DNA of 51,527 nucleotides, from assembly GCF_003501885.1 (NCBI RefSeq), contig NZ_QWFA01000013.1, positions 3,568 through 55,094 on the forward strand, given 5' to 3'. The position numbers were made by a program, and so were the translations under genes. The first letter of the stretch is position 1, and each line of letters starts with the position of its first letter. The notes under the pieces were generated by a model. The model searched no databases. It saw nothing but the letters and a program-made list of their open reading frames with translations, and was not told the DNA's origin. Of this stretch, positions 24,468 through 32,702 are shown piece by piece. Origin of the DNA: Streptomyces globisporus. Lineage in GTDB: Bacteria; Actinomycetota; Actinomycetes; Streptomycetales; Streptomycetaceae.

Positions 24468-25454
24468 TCAGGCCAGACCGGCAGTGAGGTCGGGGCGTAG
24501 CCGGTGCCAGGAGGGGTGGCGCAGGCGTCCGGCGCGGGTGCGGGAGGTGTAGCGGACCTCACCGGCGAGGCGGGGGAGCACCCACCGGGCCCCGGCCACT
24601 GGGGGAGCCTGCGCGAAGGGGCAGGTGTCGGTGGCCGCGGCTTGGAGGAGTTCGGCGAGGCGGGTGCGTTCGGTACGGCTCCAGCCGGTGCCGACGCTGC
24701 CCGCGTAGTGCAGCAGTCCGTCGTGCCGCTCGCCGACCAGGACGGCCCCGGGCAGGCCGGTCAGCCGTCCGTGTCCGGGGACCCACCCGCCGATCACGAC
24801 ATCGGCGAGCCGGTGGACTTTGATCTTCACCCAGGCCTTGGAGCGTGCCCCGGGCTCGTACCGGGAGGTGAGCCGCTTCGCGATCAGCCCCTCCAGCCCG
24901 GCCTCCCGGGCCATCTCCCACGCCTCGGCGCCGTGCCCGCTGACCGCCGCGGGCGTCGACCAGGCGGCCCCGGCCAGCCCAAGACCTTCCAGTACTTTCC
25001 TCCGCTTCGCGTACGGCAGTCCGGTGAGGAGCCGGCCGTCGAGGTGCACGACGTCGAAGATCATCAGGTGCGCGGGAACCCGGCTCGCCATACGCACGGC
25101 CCGGGCCGGGGCGCCGGCGAGGCCCATCCTCTGCTGGAGGCGCTCGAAGTCGCTGTGGCCCTGATCGTCGAGCGCAACGATCTCCCCGTCCAGCACGGCG
25201 CTCCGCGCGCCGAGGGCGCTGACGAGGGGGAGCAGCTCGGGATAGGCGGCGGTGATGTCCCAGCCCGAACGAGCGCGCAGGAGGATGGTGCCGTCGCCCG
25301 GCAGGTAGACCATGGCCCGCTGTCCGTCCTGCTTCACCTCGAACGCCCACCGGTCCTCCACAGCCGCGGACGGCAGAGGGCCGGGTGTTGCGAGCATCGG
25401 CTCGATGCTCGGCAGCACGGCACCCGGAGCAGCAGGAGGAGGGTCAGGAGGCAC
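24468..25454 (-). CDS. ATP-dependent DNA ligase (LigD ligase-domain type) of bacterial NHEJ
   Basis: 328 aa from the GTG at 25454, which overlaps the Ku stop by 11 bases; GTG at 25418 and ATG inside IEPMLATPG are alternatives. The adenylation lysine is in EVKQDGQRAMV (motif I, KxDG). Other ligase motifs visible are LDGEIVALD (III), EGLIAKRL (IV) and AWVKIKV (V). An OB domain follows (VVIGGWVPG, YAGSVGTGW). No polymerase or 3'-phosphoesterase domain is attached. It seals breaks held by Ku, whose gene is immediately upstream in the same operon. A Pro-rich start makes the exact N-terminus uncertain. Confidence 0.88.
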   Translation of the reverse strand: MPPDPPPAAPGAVLPSIEPMLATPGPLPSAAVEDRWAFEVKQDGQRAMVYLPGDGTILLRARSGWDITAAYPELLPLVSALGARSAVLDGEIVALDDQGHSDFERLQQRMGLAGAPARAVRMASRVPAHLMIFDVVHLDGRLLTGLPYAKRRKVLEGLGLAGAAWSTPAAVSGHGAEAWEMAREAGLEGLIAKRLTSRYEPGARSKAWVKIKVHRLADVVIGGWVPGHGRLTGLPGAVLVGERHDGLLHYAGSVGTGWSRTERTRLAELLQAAATDTCPFAQAPPVAGARWVLPRLAGEVRYTSRTRAGRLRHPSWHRLRPDLTAGLA

Positions 25455-26379
25455 TGCGCTTCTTCGCGGCCGTCTTCTTCGTCGTCTTCTTCGACGCCGT
25501 GGATCTCTTCGAGGCGGCCGCCTTCTTCGCAGGTGTCTTCCTGGCGGTCTTCTTCGACGGCCGCATCTCGTGCACGGTGGCGTCCGCGCCATCCTCACCG
25601 CGGGATTCCTTCGCGGCCTCGACGGAGGCGTTCAGGGCGGCCATCAGGTCCACGACCTCGCCCTTCTCCTTCCCCTCGTCCTCGGCCGGGGCAGGGAGGG
25701 GCTTGCCCTCCGCCTTCGCGGCGATAATGTCCTCCAGGGCCTCGCGGTACTCGTCGTGGAAGCCGGACAGGTCCTCGATCGTCATCCGCTCGGCCAGCTG
25801 CAGGGCCTGCTCGATCTCCTCATCGCCGACCTCGACCTCGCGCGGGGCCAGCTCGTCGGGGCTGCGGACCTCGTCGGGCCACTTCATGGAGTGCAGCACG
25901 ATCGCACCCTCCCGGATCCGCAGCAGCCCCAGGCGCTCACGCCCGTGCCACGCGAACTTCGCCACCGCCACCTTCGAGGACCGCTCCAGAGCTCTGCGCA
26001 GCAGGGTGTAGGGCTTGGCGGCGACCTGTCCGTCGGCGGCGAGGTAGTAGGAGTCGCTGATGCGGACCGGGTCGATCGTGTCGGCGTCGACGAACGCGGC
26101 GATCTCGATCGCCTTCGCCGTAGGCAGCGGTATGTGCTCCAGCTCTTCGTCCGTCACGGGGACCGTGTGGTCCTTCGCGATCTCGTAGCCCTTGCCGATC
26201 TCGTCCGGGGAGACGGCCTCGCCGTCGAGCTCGCAGATCTTACGCGTCCGCACCCGGCCCATGTCCGCAAGGTGCACCCGGTGGAAGTGGACGTCGTGGT
26301 CCTCGGTCGCGGACACGATCTTCACGGGGATCGTGACCAGCCCGAAGCTGATGGCACCGGCCCACAACGGTCGCGGCAT
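25444..26379 (-). CDS. ku: Ku protein (non-homologous end joining)
   Basis: 311 aa from the ATG at 26379, preceded by GGAGGTGGAAGTG. The bacterial Ku bridge/ring domain (residues 1-250) begins MPRPLWAGAISFGLVTIPVK and includes RKICELDGEAV and KFAWHGRERLGLLRI. The C-terminal 50-60 residues are rich in Lys, Ala, Ser and Thr (AKKAAASKRS...), an extended basic tail known from actinobacterial Ku to aid DNA threading. It binds DNA ends and recruits the ligase encoded just downstream with overlapping reading frames. The frame is open upstream to 26601, but that part lacks Ku homology. Confidence 0.93.
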   Translation of the reverse strand: MPRPLWAGAISFGLVTIPVKIVSATEDHDVHFHRVHLADMGRVRTRKICELDGEAVSPDEIGKGYEIAKDHTVPVTDEELEHIPLPTAKAIEIAAFVDADTIDPVRISDSYYLAADGQVAAKPYTLLRRALERSSKVAVAKFAWHGRERLGLLRIREGAIVLHSMKWPDEVRSPDELAPREVEVGDEEIEQALQLAERMTIEDLSGFHDEYREALEDIIAAKAEGKPLPAPAEDEGKEKGEVVDLMAALNASVEAAKESRGEDGADATVHEMRPSKKTARKTPAKKAAASKRSTASKKTTKKTAAKKRSAS

Positions 26380-26519
26380 CACTTCCACCTCCAGAATCCC
26401 TGCGCGGCTGCTCGCTCGGCGAGTAAGGGCCGGGGAACGCCTGGTCGAGGCGGTCCGGACACCTTCGTCGTACTCCTGATCCTCACGCTGGGCAGAGCGG
26501 CCCGCATCTTCACCTCGCC

Positions 26520-27239
26520 GCCGGCTGGTGATCGCCCCCGGGGTTCCGGGGCCCGGGGCATCGGCGCGGCGATCTGCCTTCGACTGGCAGCCGAAGGACA
26601 CGACGTCGCCGTCGCCTACCGGTAGGACGCCGAGGCGGCCGAGGGCGTAGCCGAAGGGGTGCGCGCGCTGGGCCGGGCGGCTGTTGTGGTCGCGGTCGAT
26701 ACCTCCGCGGCGGCGGACGTGGACCGTTCGATACTGCGGCTGCGCGCCTGGGGCCGGTCACCGGGCTGGTGAACAACGCCGGGGCGAGCGGGCCCGTCGG
26801 GCCTCTGACCGACGCCGACCCGGAAGGTATGCGGCAGGCCCTGGAGGTCAACCTCCTGGGATACTTGTTGTGCGCCCGCCGGGCCATCTGCAACATGTCG
26901 ACGGGAGGGGGGATCGTGAACATCTCCTCCGCCGCAGCGACCCTCGGCAGCCCGGGCACCTACGTGCACTGGGCGGCGGCGAAGGCCGCCGTGGACGCCA
27001 TGACGATCGGGCTGTCCAAGGAGGTGGCGGCCAACGGCATCCGGGTCGACTGTGTCGCTCCCGGCACGATCCGGACCGATTTCCGCGCCGACCCCCAGCG
27101 CCCCGCCGAAGCCGCGGAGAACGTCCCCATGGGCCGTGCCGGCCAGCCCGGGGAGATTGCCGGGACGGTCGCCTGGCTGCTGTCGGACGACGCCTCGTAC
27201 GCGACCGGCACGGTGTTGAGGATCGCCGGCGGGATGTGA
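26520..27239 (+). pseudogene. Broken short-chain dehydrogenase/reductase (SDR) gene
   Basis: The SDR family is clear but spread over frames. The cofactor segment RGIGAAICLRLAAEGHDVAV (about 26552-26615) is followed by an in-frame TAG at 26623-26625. The sequence DAEAAEGVAEGVRAL continues in that frame, then shifts near 26740-26752 to the frame reading LGPVTGLVNNAGASGP through to a normal C-terminus (YATGTVLRIAGGM, stop at 27239). The start side (about 26520-26550) also appears frameshifted. The later motifs are intact: NNAG, NISSAAA and a YVHWAAAKAA active-site segment with Tyr and Lys. At least two lesions make sequencing error unlikely as the sole cause. Confidence 0.75.
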
Positions 27240-27384
27240 GCACGAGCCGCCCCCCCGCCAGAGCGACCGGGGGAGCGGCCGGGCCGATCCCCCTGCTTCC
27301 ACGAGACGGCGACCACCAAGGCCGGCGCCCTGGCAGGGGGCGTCTCTGACAGTCCTCCCCCGTGGGGCCTGTTGGAGCTTGATG

Positions 27385-27424
27385 CGCTTGGCGGAAGGGT
27401 CCGTCGGGGCCCTTCCGCCAAGCG
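27385..27424. terminator. Terminator after the VOC gene
   Basis: Perfect 15-bp arms CGCTTGGCGGAAGGG / CCCTTCCGCCAAGCG with a 10-base loop, 35 bases beyond the VOC stop on the minus strand. The remaining bases 27240-27384 between it and the broken SDR gene hold nothing I recognise. Confidence 0.85.
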
Positions 27425-27459
27425 TCCTTCCTGGACGTGCCGGTGTGCCGCTGCGCCGC

Positions 27460-27855
27460 TCAGTCCTCCCGCAGCGGATAGACCGCCAGCGAGAACGAGT
27501 GCCCCGCCGGATCCCCGTACACCCGCACGTCCCGGGGCCCGCTGTTGCTGTCGCCGGTGTCGACGGGCCGGGCGCCCAGGGATATCGCCTCCCGCTCGGC
27601 CTCGTCGATGTCCTCACGCGCCACCAGGATCCGCAGATGCGCCTGCTGCGAATCCTCCGGGCGCGGCCAGCTCGGCGGGGCGTAGCCGTGGTCGCGGCGG
27701 ACCGCCAGCCGGACGCCGTCGTTGCCGACGACCTCGATGAAGTCGGGGTCGCTGCCGATCCGGGTCTCGGCGCCGAAGAGACCGGCGTAGAACTCGGCCA
27801 GCTCCATGGGCTCGGCACAGTCAAGGACGAGGACGCTCGTTTTCTCCACAGTCAT
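27460..27855 (-). CDS. VOC family protein (glyoxalase/bleomycin-resistance/dioxygenase fold)
   Basis: 131 aa from the ATG at 27855. Two beta-alpha-beta-beta-beta modules are apparent: VLVLDCAEPMELAEFYAGLFG and FIEVVGNDGVRLAV, then LRILVAREDIDEAEREA and VRVYGDPAGHSFSLAVYP. The last motif is typical of the C-terminal metal-binding edge. Substrate unknown; relatives bind antibiotics or act as lyases or dioxygenases. It is divergent from the MFS exporter gene (128-base gap), which makes a shared resistance role possible. Confidence 0.82.
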   Translation of the reverse strand: MTVEKTSVLVLDCAEPMELAEFYAGLFGAETRIGSDPDFIEVVGNDGVRLAVRRDHGYAPPSWPRPEDSQQAHLRILVAREDIDEAEREAISLGARPVDTGDSNSGPRDVRVYGDPAGHSFSLAVYPLRED

Positions 27856-27970
27856 GCGGGAACGGGTACCCCCGGCGGGCGTGAGCACGCCGGGCCGGAC
27901 TCGTCCCGGGAAACCGGAACCGGGCCACCGGTGCGGCCGCGTCCCGGATGAGGAAACACCCCACGCGACC

Positions 27971-27976
27971 TAAGGT
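27971..27976 (+). promoter_or_regulatory. Candidate -10 of a leaderless MFS transcript
   Basis: TAAGGT ends 8 bases before the ATG at 27984 and there is no Shine-Dalgarno. No convincing -35 is visible. Confidence 0.35.
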
Positions 27977-27983
27977 GCGAACC

Positions 27984-29483
27984 ATGGCACGGAGCGCGGC
28001 GCAGCCCGGGCCGACCGGGGGCGACGCAGCCCCGGACGGCCCCGACCCCCGGCGTTGGCAGGCGCTCGCCGTCTGCCTGGTCGCGGGCTTCATGACCCTG
28101 CTGGACGTCTCCATCGTCAACGTCGCCCTCCCCTCCATCCGGGAGGGCCTGGACACCCCCGAGTCCGACCTCCAATGGGTGCTCTCCGGCTACGCCCTCG
28201 CCTTCGGCCTCTTCCTCATCCCGGCCGGACGCCTCGGCGACGCGCGGGGCCGCCGGGCGGTCTTCATGGCCGGACTCGCCCTCTTCACCCTGGCCTCCGC
28301 CGCCTGCGGCGCCGCCCAGTCCAGCCTGTGGCTGGTGATCGCCCGCCTGGTCCAGGGCATCGCGGGCGGTCTGATCTCCCCGCAGATCTCCGCCCTGATC
28401 CAGCAGATGTTCTCCGGGCGCGAGCGCGGCCGGGCCTTCGGCATGTTCGGCACCGTCGTCGGCATTTCCACGGCCGTCGGGCCGCTGCTCGGCGGACTCC
28501 TCATCCAGGCCGCCGGACCCGAGCACGGCTGGCGCTGGGTCTTCTACGTCAACCTCCCGCTCGGTGTCGTCTGCCTCCTGCTGGCCCACCGGCTGCTGCC
28601 CGACACTCCCTCCGCGACCCGGGTCCGCCCCCGCGACCTGGACCCGTTCGGCGTGCTGCTCCTCGGCGCCGGGGTACTGGCCCTGCTGCTGCCGTTCGTC
28701 CAGGCCCAGCAGTGGCCCGGCAACACGAAATGGCTGCTGCTGCTCCTGGCCGCCACCCTGCTCGCCGCGTTCGTCGCCTGGGAGTCGCGGTGCACGGGCG
28801 GACGCGTCCAGCCGGTCCTGGACCTGTCGCTGTTCCGGCTGCGCTCCTACTGGCTGGGCTGCCTGCTGATCCTGCTCTACTTCGCCGGCTTCACCTCGAT
28901 CTTCTTCGTCACGACCCTCTACCTCCAGTCCGGCCTCGGCTACTCCGCCCTCCTGGCCGGACTCGCCGTCACCCCCTTCGCCCTCGGCTCCGGCGTCGCC
29001 GCCTCCATCGGCGGCCGGCTCGTCGGCCGCTTCGGCCGCCCGCTCGTGGTGGCGGGCCTGGCCATGGTCGCGCTCGGCCTCGCGGGCACCGCCCTCGCCG
29101 TCCACCTGGTCCCCGGCCGCGGAGCGGGCTGGGCCATGGCCGCCCCGCTGCTCCTCGCCGGCCTCGGCAGCGGCCTGGTCATCGCCCCGAACCAGACCCT
29201 CACCCTGGCGGAGGTCCCGGTCCACCAGGCGGGAAGCGCCGGGGGCACTCTCCAGACCGGCCAGCGGGTCGGCTCCGCGATCGGCATCGCCGCCGTCGGC
29301 GCGGTGTTCTTCGCCCAGGTCGGCCCGGACGGCTGGGCCGACGCCTACGACCACGGCCTCATCGTCTCCGTCGCCTTCGTGCTGGCCGCCCTGATCGTGG
29401 CGGTGGCCGATGTCGGGGCGGGCCGACGGGGCAGACGACGTAACGAGCGCCAGGACACCGACGCATCGAGGAGCACGGCATGA
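27984..29483 (+). CDS. MFS transporter, DHA2 (EmrB/QacA-like) drug exporter
   Basis: 499 aa with about 14 hydrophobic segments. The DHA2 signatures are present: LDVSIVNVALPSI in helix 1, GRLGDARGRR in the loop between helices 2 and 3, and VGPLLGG in helix 5 (motif C). The protein should use the proton gradient to expel hydrophobic compounds. Its stop overlaps the start of the GST-like gene by ATGA, so the two are co-expressed. That pairing suggests removal of a quinone or other electrophile: reduction by one protein and export by the other. Confidence 0.88.
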   Translation: MARSAAQPGPTGGDAAPDGPDPRRWQALAVCLVAGFMTLLDVSIVNVALPSIREGLDTPESDLQWVLSGYALAFGLFLIPAGRLGDARGRRAVFMAGLALFTLASAACGAAQSSLWLVIARLVQGIAGGLISPQISALIQQMFSGRERGRAFGMFGTVVGISTAVGPLLGGLLIQAAGPEHGWRWVFYVNLPLGVVCLLLAHRLLPDTPSATRVRPRDLDPFGVLLLGAGVLALLLPFVQAQQWPGNTKWLLLLLAATLLAAFVAWESRCTGGRVQPVLDLSLFRLRSYWLGCLLILLYFAGFTSIFFVTTLYLQSGLGYSALLAGLAVTPFALGSGVAASIGGRLVGRFGRPLVVAGLAMVALGLAGTALAVHLVPGRGAGWAMAAPLLLAGLGSGLVIAPNQTLTLAEVPVHQAGSAGGTLQTGQRVGSAIGIAAVGAVFFAQVGPDGWADAYDHGLIVSVAFVLAALIVAVADVGAGRRGRRRNERQDTDASRSTA

Positions 29484-30529
29484 GCGACACGACCACGGAC
29501 ACCACCGACGACAGCGCCGGGAGCGGCGGTAACGACTCCTACGGCCACAAGCCGTTCAAGCGGTCCAAGAGCCACTTCCCCGACCGGATCACGGCGGACG
29601 GCCGTGACGGATGGCCCGTCGAACCCGGCCGCTACCGGCTCGCCGTCAGCCGGGCCTGCCCCTGGGCGAGCCGCGCCCTGGTCTCCCGGCGGCTCCTCGG
29701 CCTGGAGGACGCCCTCTCCCTCGCCGTCGCCGACCCGATCCAGGACGACCGCAGCTGGCGCTTCACCCTCGACCCGGACGGCAAGGACCCCGTCCTCGGC
29801 ATCCGCTATCTGAGCGAGGCCTACGACGCCCGGGAGCGCGATTACCCCGGCGGTGTCAGCGTGCCGGCGATCGTGGACGTACCGAGCGGGCAGCTCGTCA
29901 CCAACGACTACCAGCAGATCACCCTCGACCTCGCCACCGAATGGACCGCCCTGCACCGCCCCGGCGCTCCCGACCTCTATCCCGCACCGCTGCGCGCGGA
30001 GATCGACGAGGTGATGGAGGGCGTCTACCGGGACATCAACAACGGCGTCTACAGGTGCGGTTTCGCCAGCTCGCAGGAGGAGTACGAGGAGGCGTACGCC
30101 GCGCTCTTCGCCCGCCTGGACCAGGTCTCCGCCCGCCTCGCCGACCGCCGCTACCTGGTCGGCGACACCATCACCGAGGCCGACATCCGCCTCTTCACCA
30201 CCCTGGTCCGCTTCGACCCCGTCTACCACGGCCACTTCAAGTGCAACCGGAACAAGCTGACCGAGGACCCCGTCCTGTGGGCGTACGCCCGCGACCTCTA
30301 CCAGACGCCCGGATTCGGCGACACCGTCGACTTCGACCACATCAAGCGGCACTACTACCAGGTGCACACGGGCATCAACCCGACCGGCATCGTCCCCGCC
30401 GGCCCCGACCTCTCCGGCTGGACCACCCCGCACCACCGCGAACAGCTCGGCGGCCGCCCCTTCGGCGACGGCACACCCCCGGGACCGGTACCGCCGGGCG
30501 AGCGGGTCACCCCGCCGGACGCCGCCTGA
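29480..30529 (+). CDS. Xi-class glutathione S-transferase-like protein (S-thiol hydroquinone reductase)
   Basis: 349 aa. The Xi-class active-site motif with Cys is at SRACPWASRALVSRRLLGLE (about residues 55-75). The C-terminal GST helical domain contains YRDINNGVYRCGFA, YLVGDTITEADIRLFTTLVRFD and the closing HYYQVHTGINPTGIVP, diagnostic of glutathionyl-hydroquinone reductases. Actinobacteria make mycothiol rather than glutathione, so the actual substrate is probably an S-mycothionyl hydroquinone; this is inference. It is translationally coupled to the preceding MFS exporter. Confidence 0.88.
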   Translation: MSDTTTDTTDDSAGSGGNDSYGHKPFKRSKSHFPDRITADGRDGWPVEPGRYRLAVSRACPWASRALVSRRLLGLEDALSLAVADPIQDDRSWRFTLDPDGKDPVLGIRYLSEAYDARERDYPGGVSVPAIVDVPSGQLVTNDYQQITLDLATEWTALHRPGAPDLYPAPLRAEIDEVMEGVYRDINNGVYRCGFASSQEEYEEAYAALFARLDQVSARLADRRYLVGDTITEADIRLFTTLVRFDPVYHGHFKCNRNKLTEDPVLWAYARDLYQTPGFGDTVDFDHIKRHYYQVHTGINPTGIVPAGPDLSGWTTPHHREQLGGRPFGDGTPPGPVPPGERVTPPDAA

Positions 30530-30538
30530 CCCGGGTGT

Positions 30539-31423
30539 TCACCCAGGCGCGGGCGGCGGTGGTGGCGCGAGCGTGCCCCTGGCCAGTGGCGTACGGGCCA
30601 GGCGCACGCAGCCCGTGGCGATCAGGGCCAGCGCGAGAAGCTCGGGCACCAGCCACCACCCGGTCCGCAGCTCCTCCTCGAACAGCGTCACCCCGTACAG
30701 GATGCTGATCAGCGCGTCCCCCAGCGTCAGCATCGGCTGAACGGCCACCAGACTGCCCGCCTGCAGGGCGTTCTGGAGCAGGAAGAGCGCACCCACCCCG
30801 GCCGCCGCCGTGGCGTACAGCTGCCAGGACGCCAGCAGCGCGACCACCCCGCCGTCGTCCAGGCTTGCCATCGCGTCCTTCATCAGCGCGGCCGTCAGTG
30901 CGTACCCGCAGGCGGCGGCCAGACCCAGCAGCGCCGCCCGGGCGTTGCCCCTGGCGCGGAGCGCGGCAACGATCAGCCCCGTCTCGAACACCCCGGTCAC
31001 CAGTAGCGCCGGAATCCACGCGAAGCCCTCCACCGTGTCGCGGCCCTCGACCGGGGCGGCCGCCGCCATACCGAGCGCCAGGCCCGCCGTGACCGCCGCG
31101 ACCCCGGACCAGACGGCCGCGTCCGCCCGCACCCGCATCACCAGACCGGCGACCAGCAGGGTCAGCGGCAGCTCGATCACGAAGATCGGCTGGACCACCG
31201 CGATCGGCCCCGTGGCCAGGGCGATGGCCTGGCAGACCGCCGCCACGATCACCAGACCGATCCCCGCCAGCCACACCTTCTGCCGCACCAGACGGGTCAT
31301 CAGCGACAGCCGCATCGCCTCGCTGTCGGGCACCTCCATCGCCGCCCGGCGCTGGAGAACCGAGGCGGAACCGTTGCTGAGGGCGGTCAGGACGGCGAAC
31401 AGGACACTGATCACCCGGCCCAT
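30539..31423 (-). CDS. DMT superfamily (EamA-like) transporter
   Basis: 294 aa from the ATG at 31423; a GTG at 31414 with AGGA 8 bases before it is equally possible. About nine or ten transmembrane helices in two halves; NGSASVLQRRAAMEVP after helix 1 and QPMLTLGDALISILYGVTLFEEEL in the last third are typical of an actinobacterial DMT subgroup. Substrate unknown. It ends 9 bases from the convergent GST-like gene. Confidence 0.8.
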   Translation of the reverse strand: MGRVISVLFAVLTALSNGSASVLQRRAAMEVPDSEAMRLSLMTRLVRQKVWLAGIGLVIVAAVCQAIALATGPIAVVQPIFVIELPLTLLVAGLVMRVRADAAVWSGVAAVTAGLALGMAAAAPVEGRDTVEGFAWIPALLVTGVFETGLIVAALRARGNARAALLGLAAACGYALTAALMKDAMASLDDGGVVALLASWQLYATAAAGVGALFLLQNALQAGSLVAVQPMLTLGDALISILYGVTLFEEELRTGWWLVPELLALALIATGCVRLARTPLARGTLAPPPPPAPG

Positions 31424-31521
31424 CCTGGCGGCGGCCCGCCCCGGGCGCGCGGCGCGGAGGTCCGGTGGGCGTAACGCACGTACTCCGCGACTTGCGGACC
31501 GTATCCGACCGCAAGCCCCGG

Positions 31522-31527
31522 TAGCGT
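31522..31527 (+). promoter_or_regulatory. Candidate -10 of a leaderless transcript
   Basis: TAGCGT ends 7 bases before the A of the ATG at 31535, and no Shine-Dalgarno is present. A -35 at the right distance is not obvious. Confidence 0.45.
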
Positions 31528-31534
31528 GCGGGCC

Positions 31535-32677
31535 ATGGCCGCGAAAACGCACCGCACCGCCGCACCGCCCGCCGTCCTCTCCACCCGGGCGCTGAACCGC
31601 GCGACCCTGGACCGGCAGCTCCTGCTGCGCCGGTCACCGATGTCCGCGAAGGACGCGGTCACCCATCTCGTCGGGCTCCAGGCCCAGAACACCAAGCCCC
31701 CGTACTTCCAGCTGTACGCCCGGCTCGCGGACTTCGACCCCGAGGAGCTGTCGGCCCTGATGGAGTCCCGGGAGGCCGTCCGGACCGTCTCCCTGCGCTC
31801 CACCCTCCACACCCATACGGCGGACGACGCGCTCACCCTGGTCCCGCTGGTGCGGGCGCCGCGCGACCGGGAGCTGAGGAGTTTCCGGCGCGGGCTGGAA
31901 GGCGTGGACCTGGACCGGCTGGCGGCGGTGACCGAGGAGTTCGTCGAGGAGCGCCCGCGCCCGCTGGGGGAGTTGCGCGAGGAGCTCCTCACCCACTGGC
32001 CGGACGCCGACCCCCTCGCGCTCTCCTCCGCGGCCCGCTGTCTGCTGCCCCTGGTCCAGGTCACCCCGCGCGGGCTGTGGGGCCGCAGCGGACAGGTGGC
32101 CCTGACCACCGTCGAGTACTGGCTCGGCCGATCCGCCGAACCCGCGTCCGCGCTGACGCTCGACGCCACCGTGCGGCGCTACCTGGGCGCGTTCGGCCCC
32201 GCATCGGTGATGGACTTCCAGTCATGGGCGGGCCTCACCCGCACCAAGGAGGTCTTCGAACGGCTGCGGCCCGGGCTGCTCACCTTCCGCGACGAGCGGG
32301 GCGTCGAGCTGTTCGACCTCCCGGACGCCCCGCGCCCCGACCCGGACACCCCGGCCCCACCGCGCTTCCTGCCCGAGTTCGACAACGTCCTGCTCGGTCA
32401 CGCCGACCGCACCCGGGCCATCCCCGAGGCCAACAAGGGACGCAACGGGAAGGGCAAACAGACGTACGGAAGTATGCTCGTCGACGGCTTCCTCGACGCC
32501 CTCTGGCGCGTCGACCGCGAGGGCGGGACAGCCATCCTGACCGTGCAGGCGCTGCGGAAAACGACCCGCGCGGAGCGTACGGAGATCACCGAGGAGGCGG
32601 CGCGGATGCTGACGGTGATGACGGACGCGACGGACCACGACGTCCGGTTCGGTACGTTCCTGGACTTCGATGACTGA
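31535..32677 (+). CDS. AlkZ/YcaQ-like winged-helix DNA glycosylase family protein
   Basis: 380 aa. This HTH_42 family has three winged helices; members such as AlkZ and YcaQ excise bulky alkylated bases or unhook cross-links. The catalytic QxQ motif appears as Gln49 and Gln51 in HLVGLQAQN. Other family features are the REAVRTVSLRSTLHT segment, LGAFGPASVMDFQSWAGL and LPEFDNVLLGHADRTR. In antibiotic producers such proteins often protect against a DNA-damaging metabolite; no such cluster is visible here, so this copy may be a general repair enzyme. Confidence 0.83.
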   Translation: MAAKTHRTAAPPAVLSTRALNRATLDRQLLLRRSPMSAKDAVTHLVGLQAQNTKPPYFQLYARLADFDPEELSALMESREAVRTVSLRSTLHTHTADDALTLVPLVRAPRDRELRSFRRGLEGVDLDRLAAVTEEFVEERPRPLGELREELLTHWPDADPLALSSAARCLLPLVQVTPRGLWGRSGQVALTTVEYWLGRSAEPASALTLDATVRRYLGAFGPASVMDFQSWAGLTRTKEVFERLRPGLLTFRDERGVELFDLPDAPRPDPDTPAPPRFLPEFDNVLLGHADRTRAIPEANKGRNGKGKQTYGSMLVDGFLDALWRVDREGGTAILTVQALRKTTRAERTEITEEAARMLTVMTDATDHDVRFGTFLDFDD

Positions 32678-32702
32678 ACCCCGCGCGACCGGCGGCCCGA
32701 GG

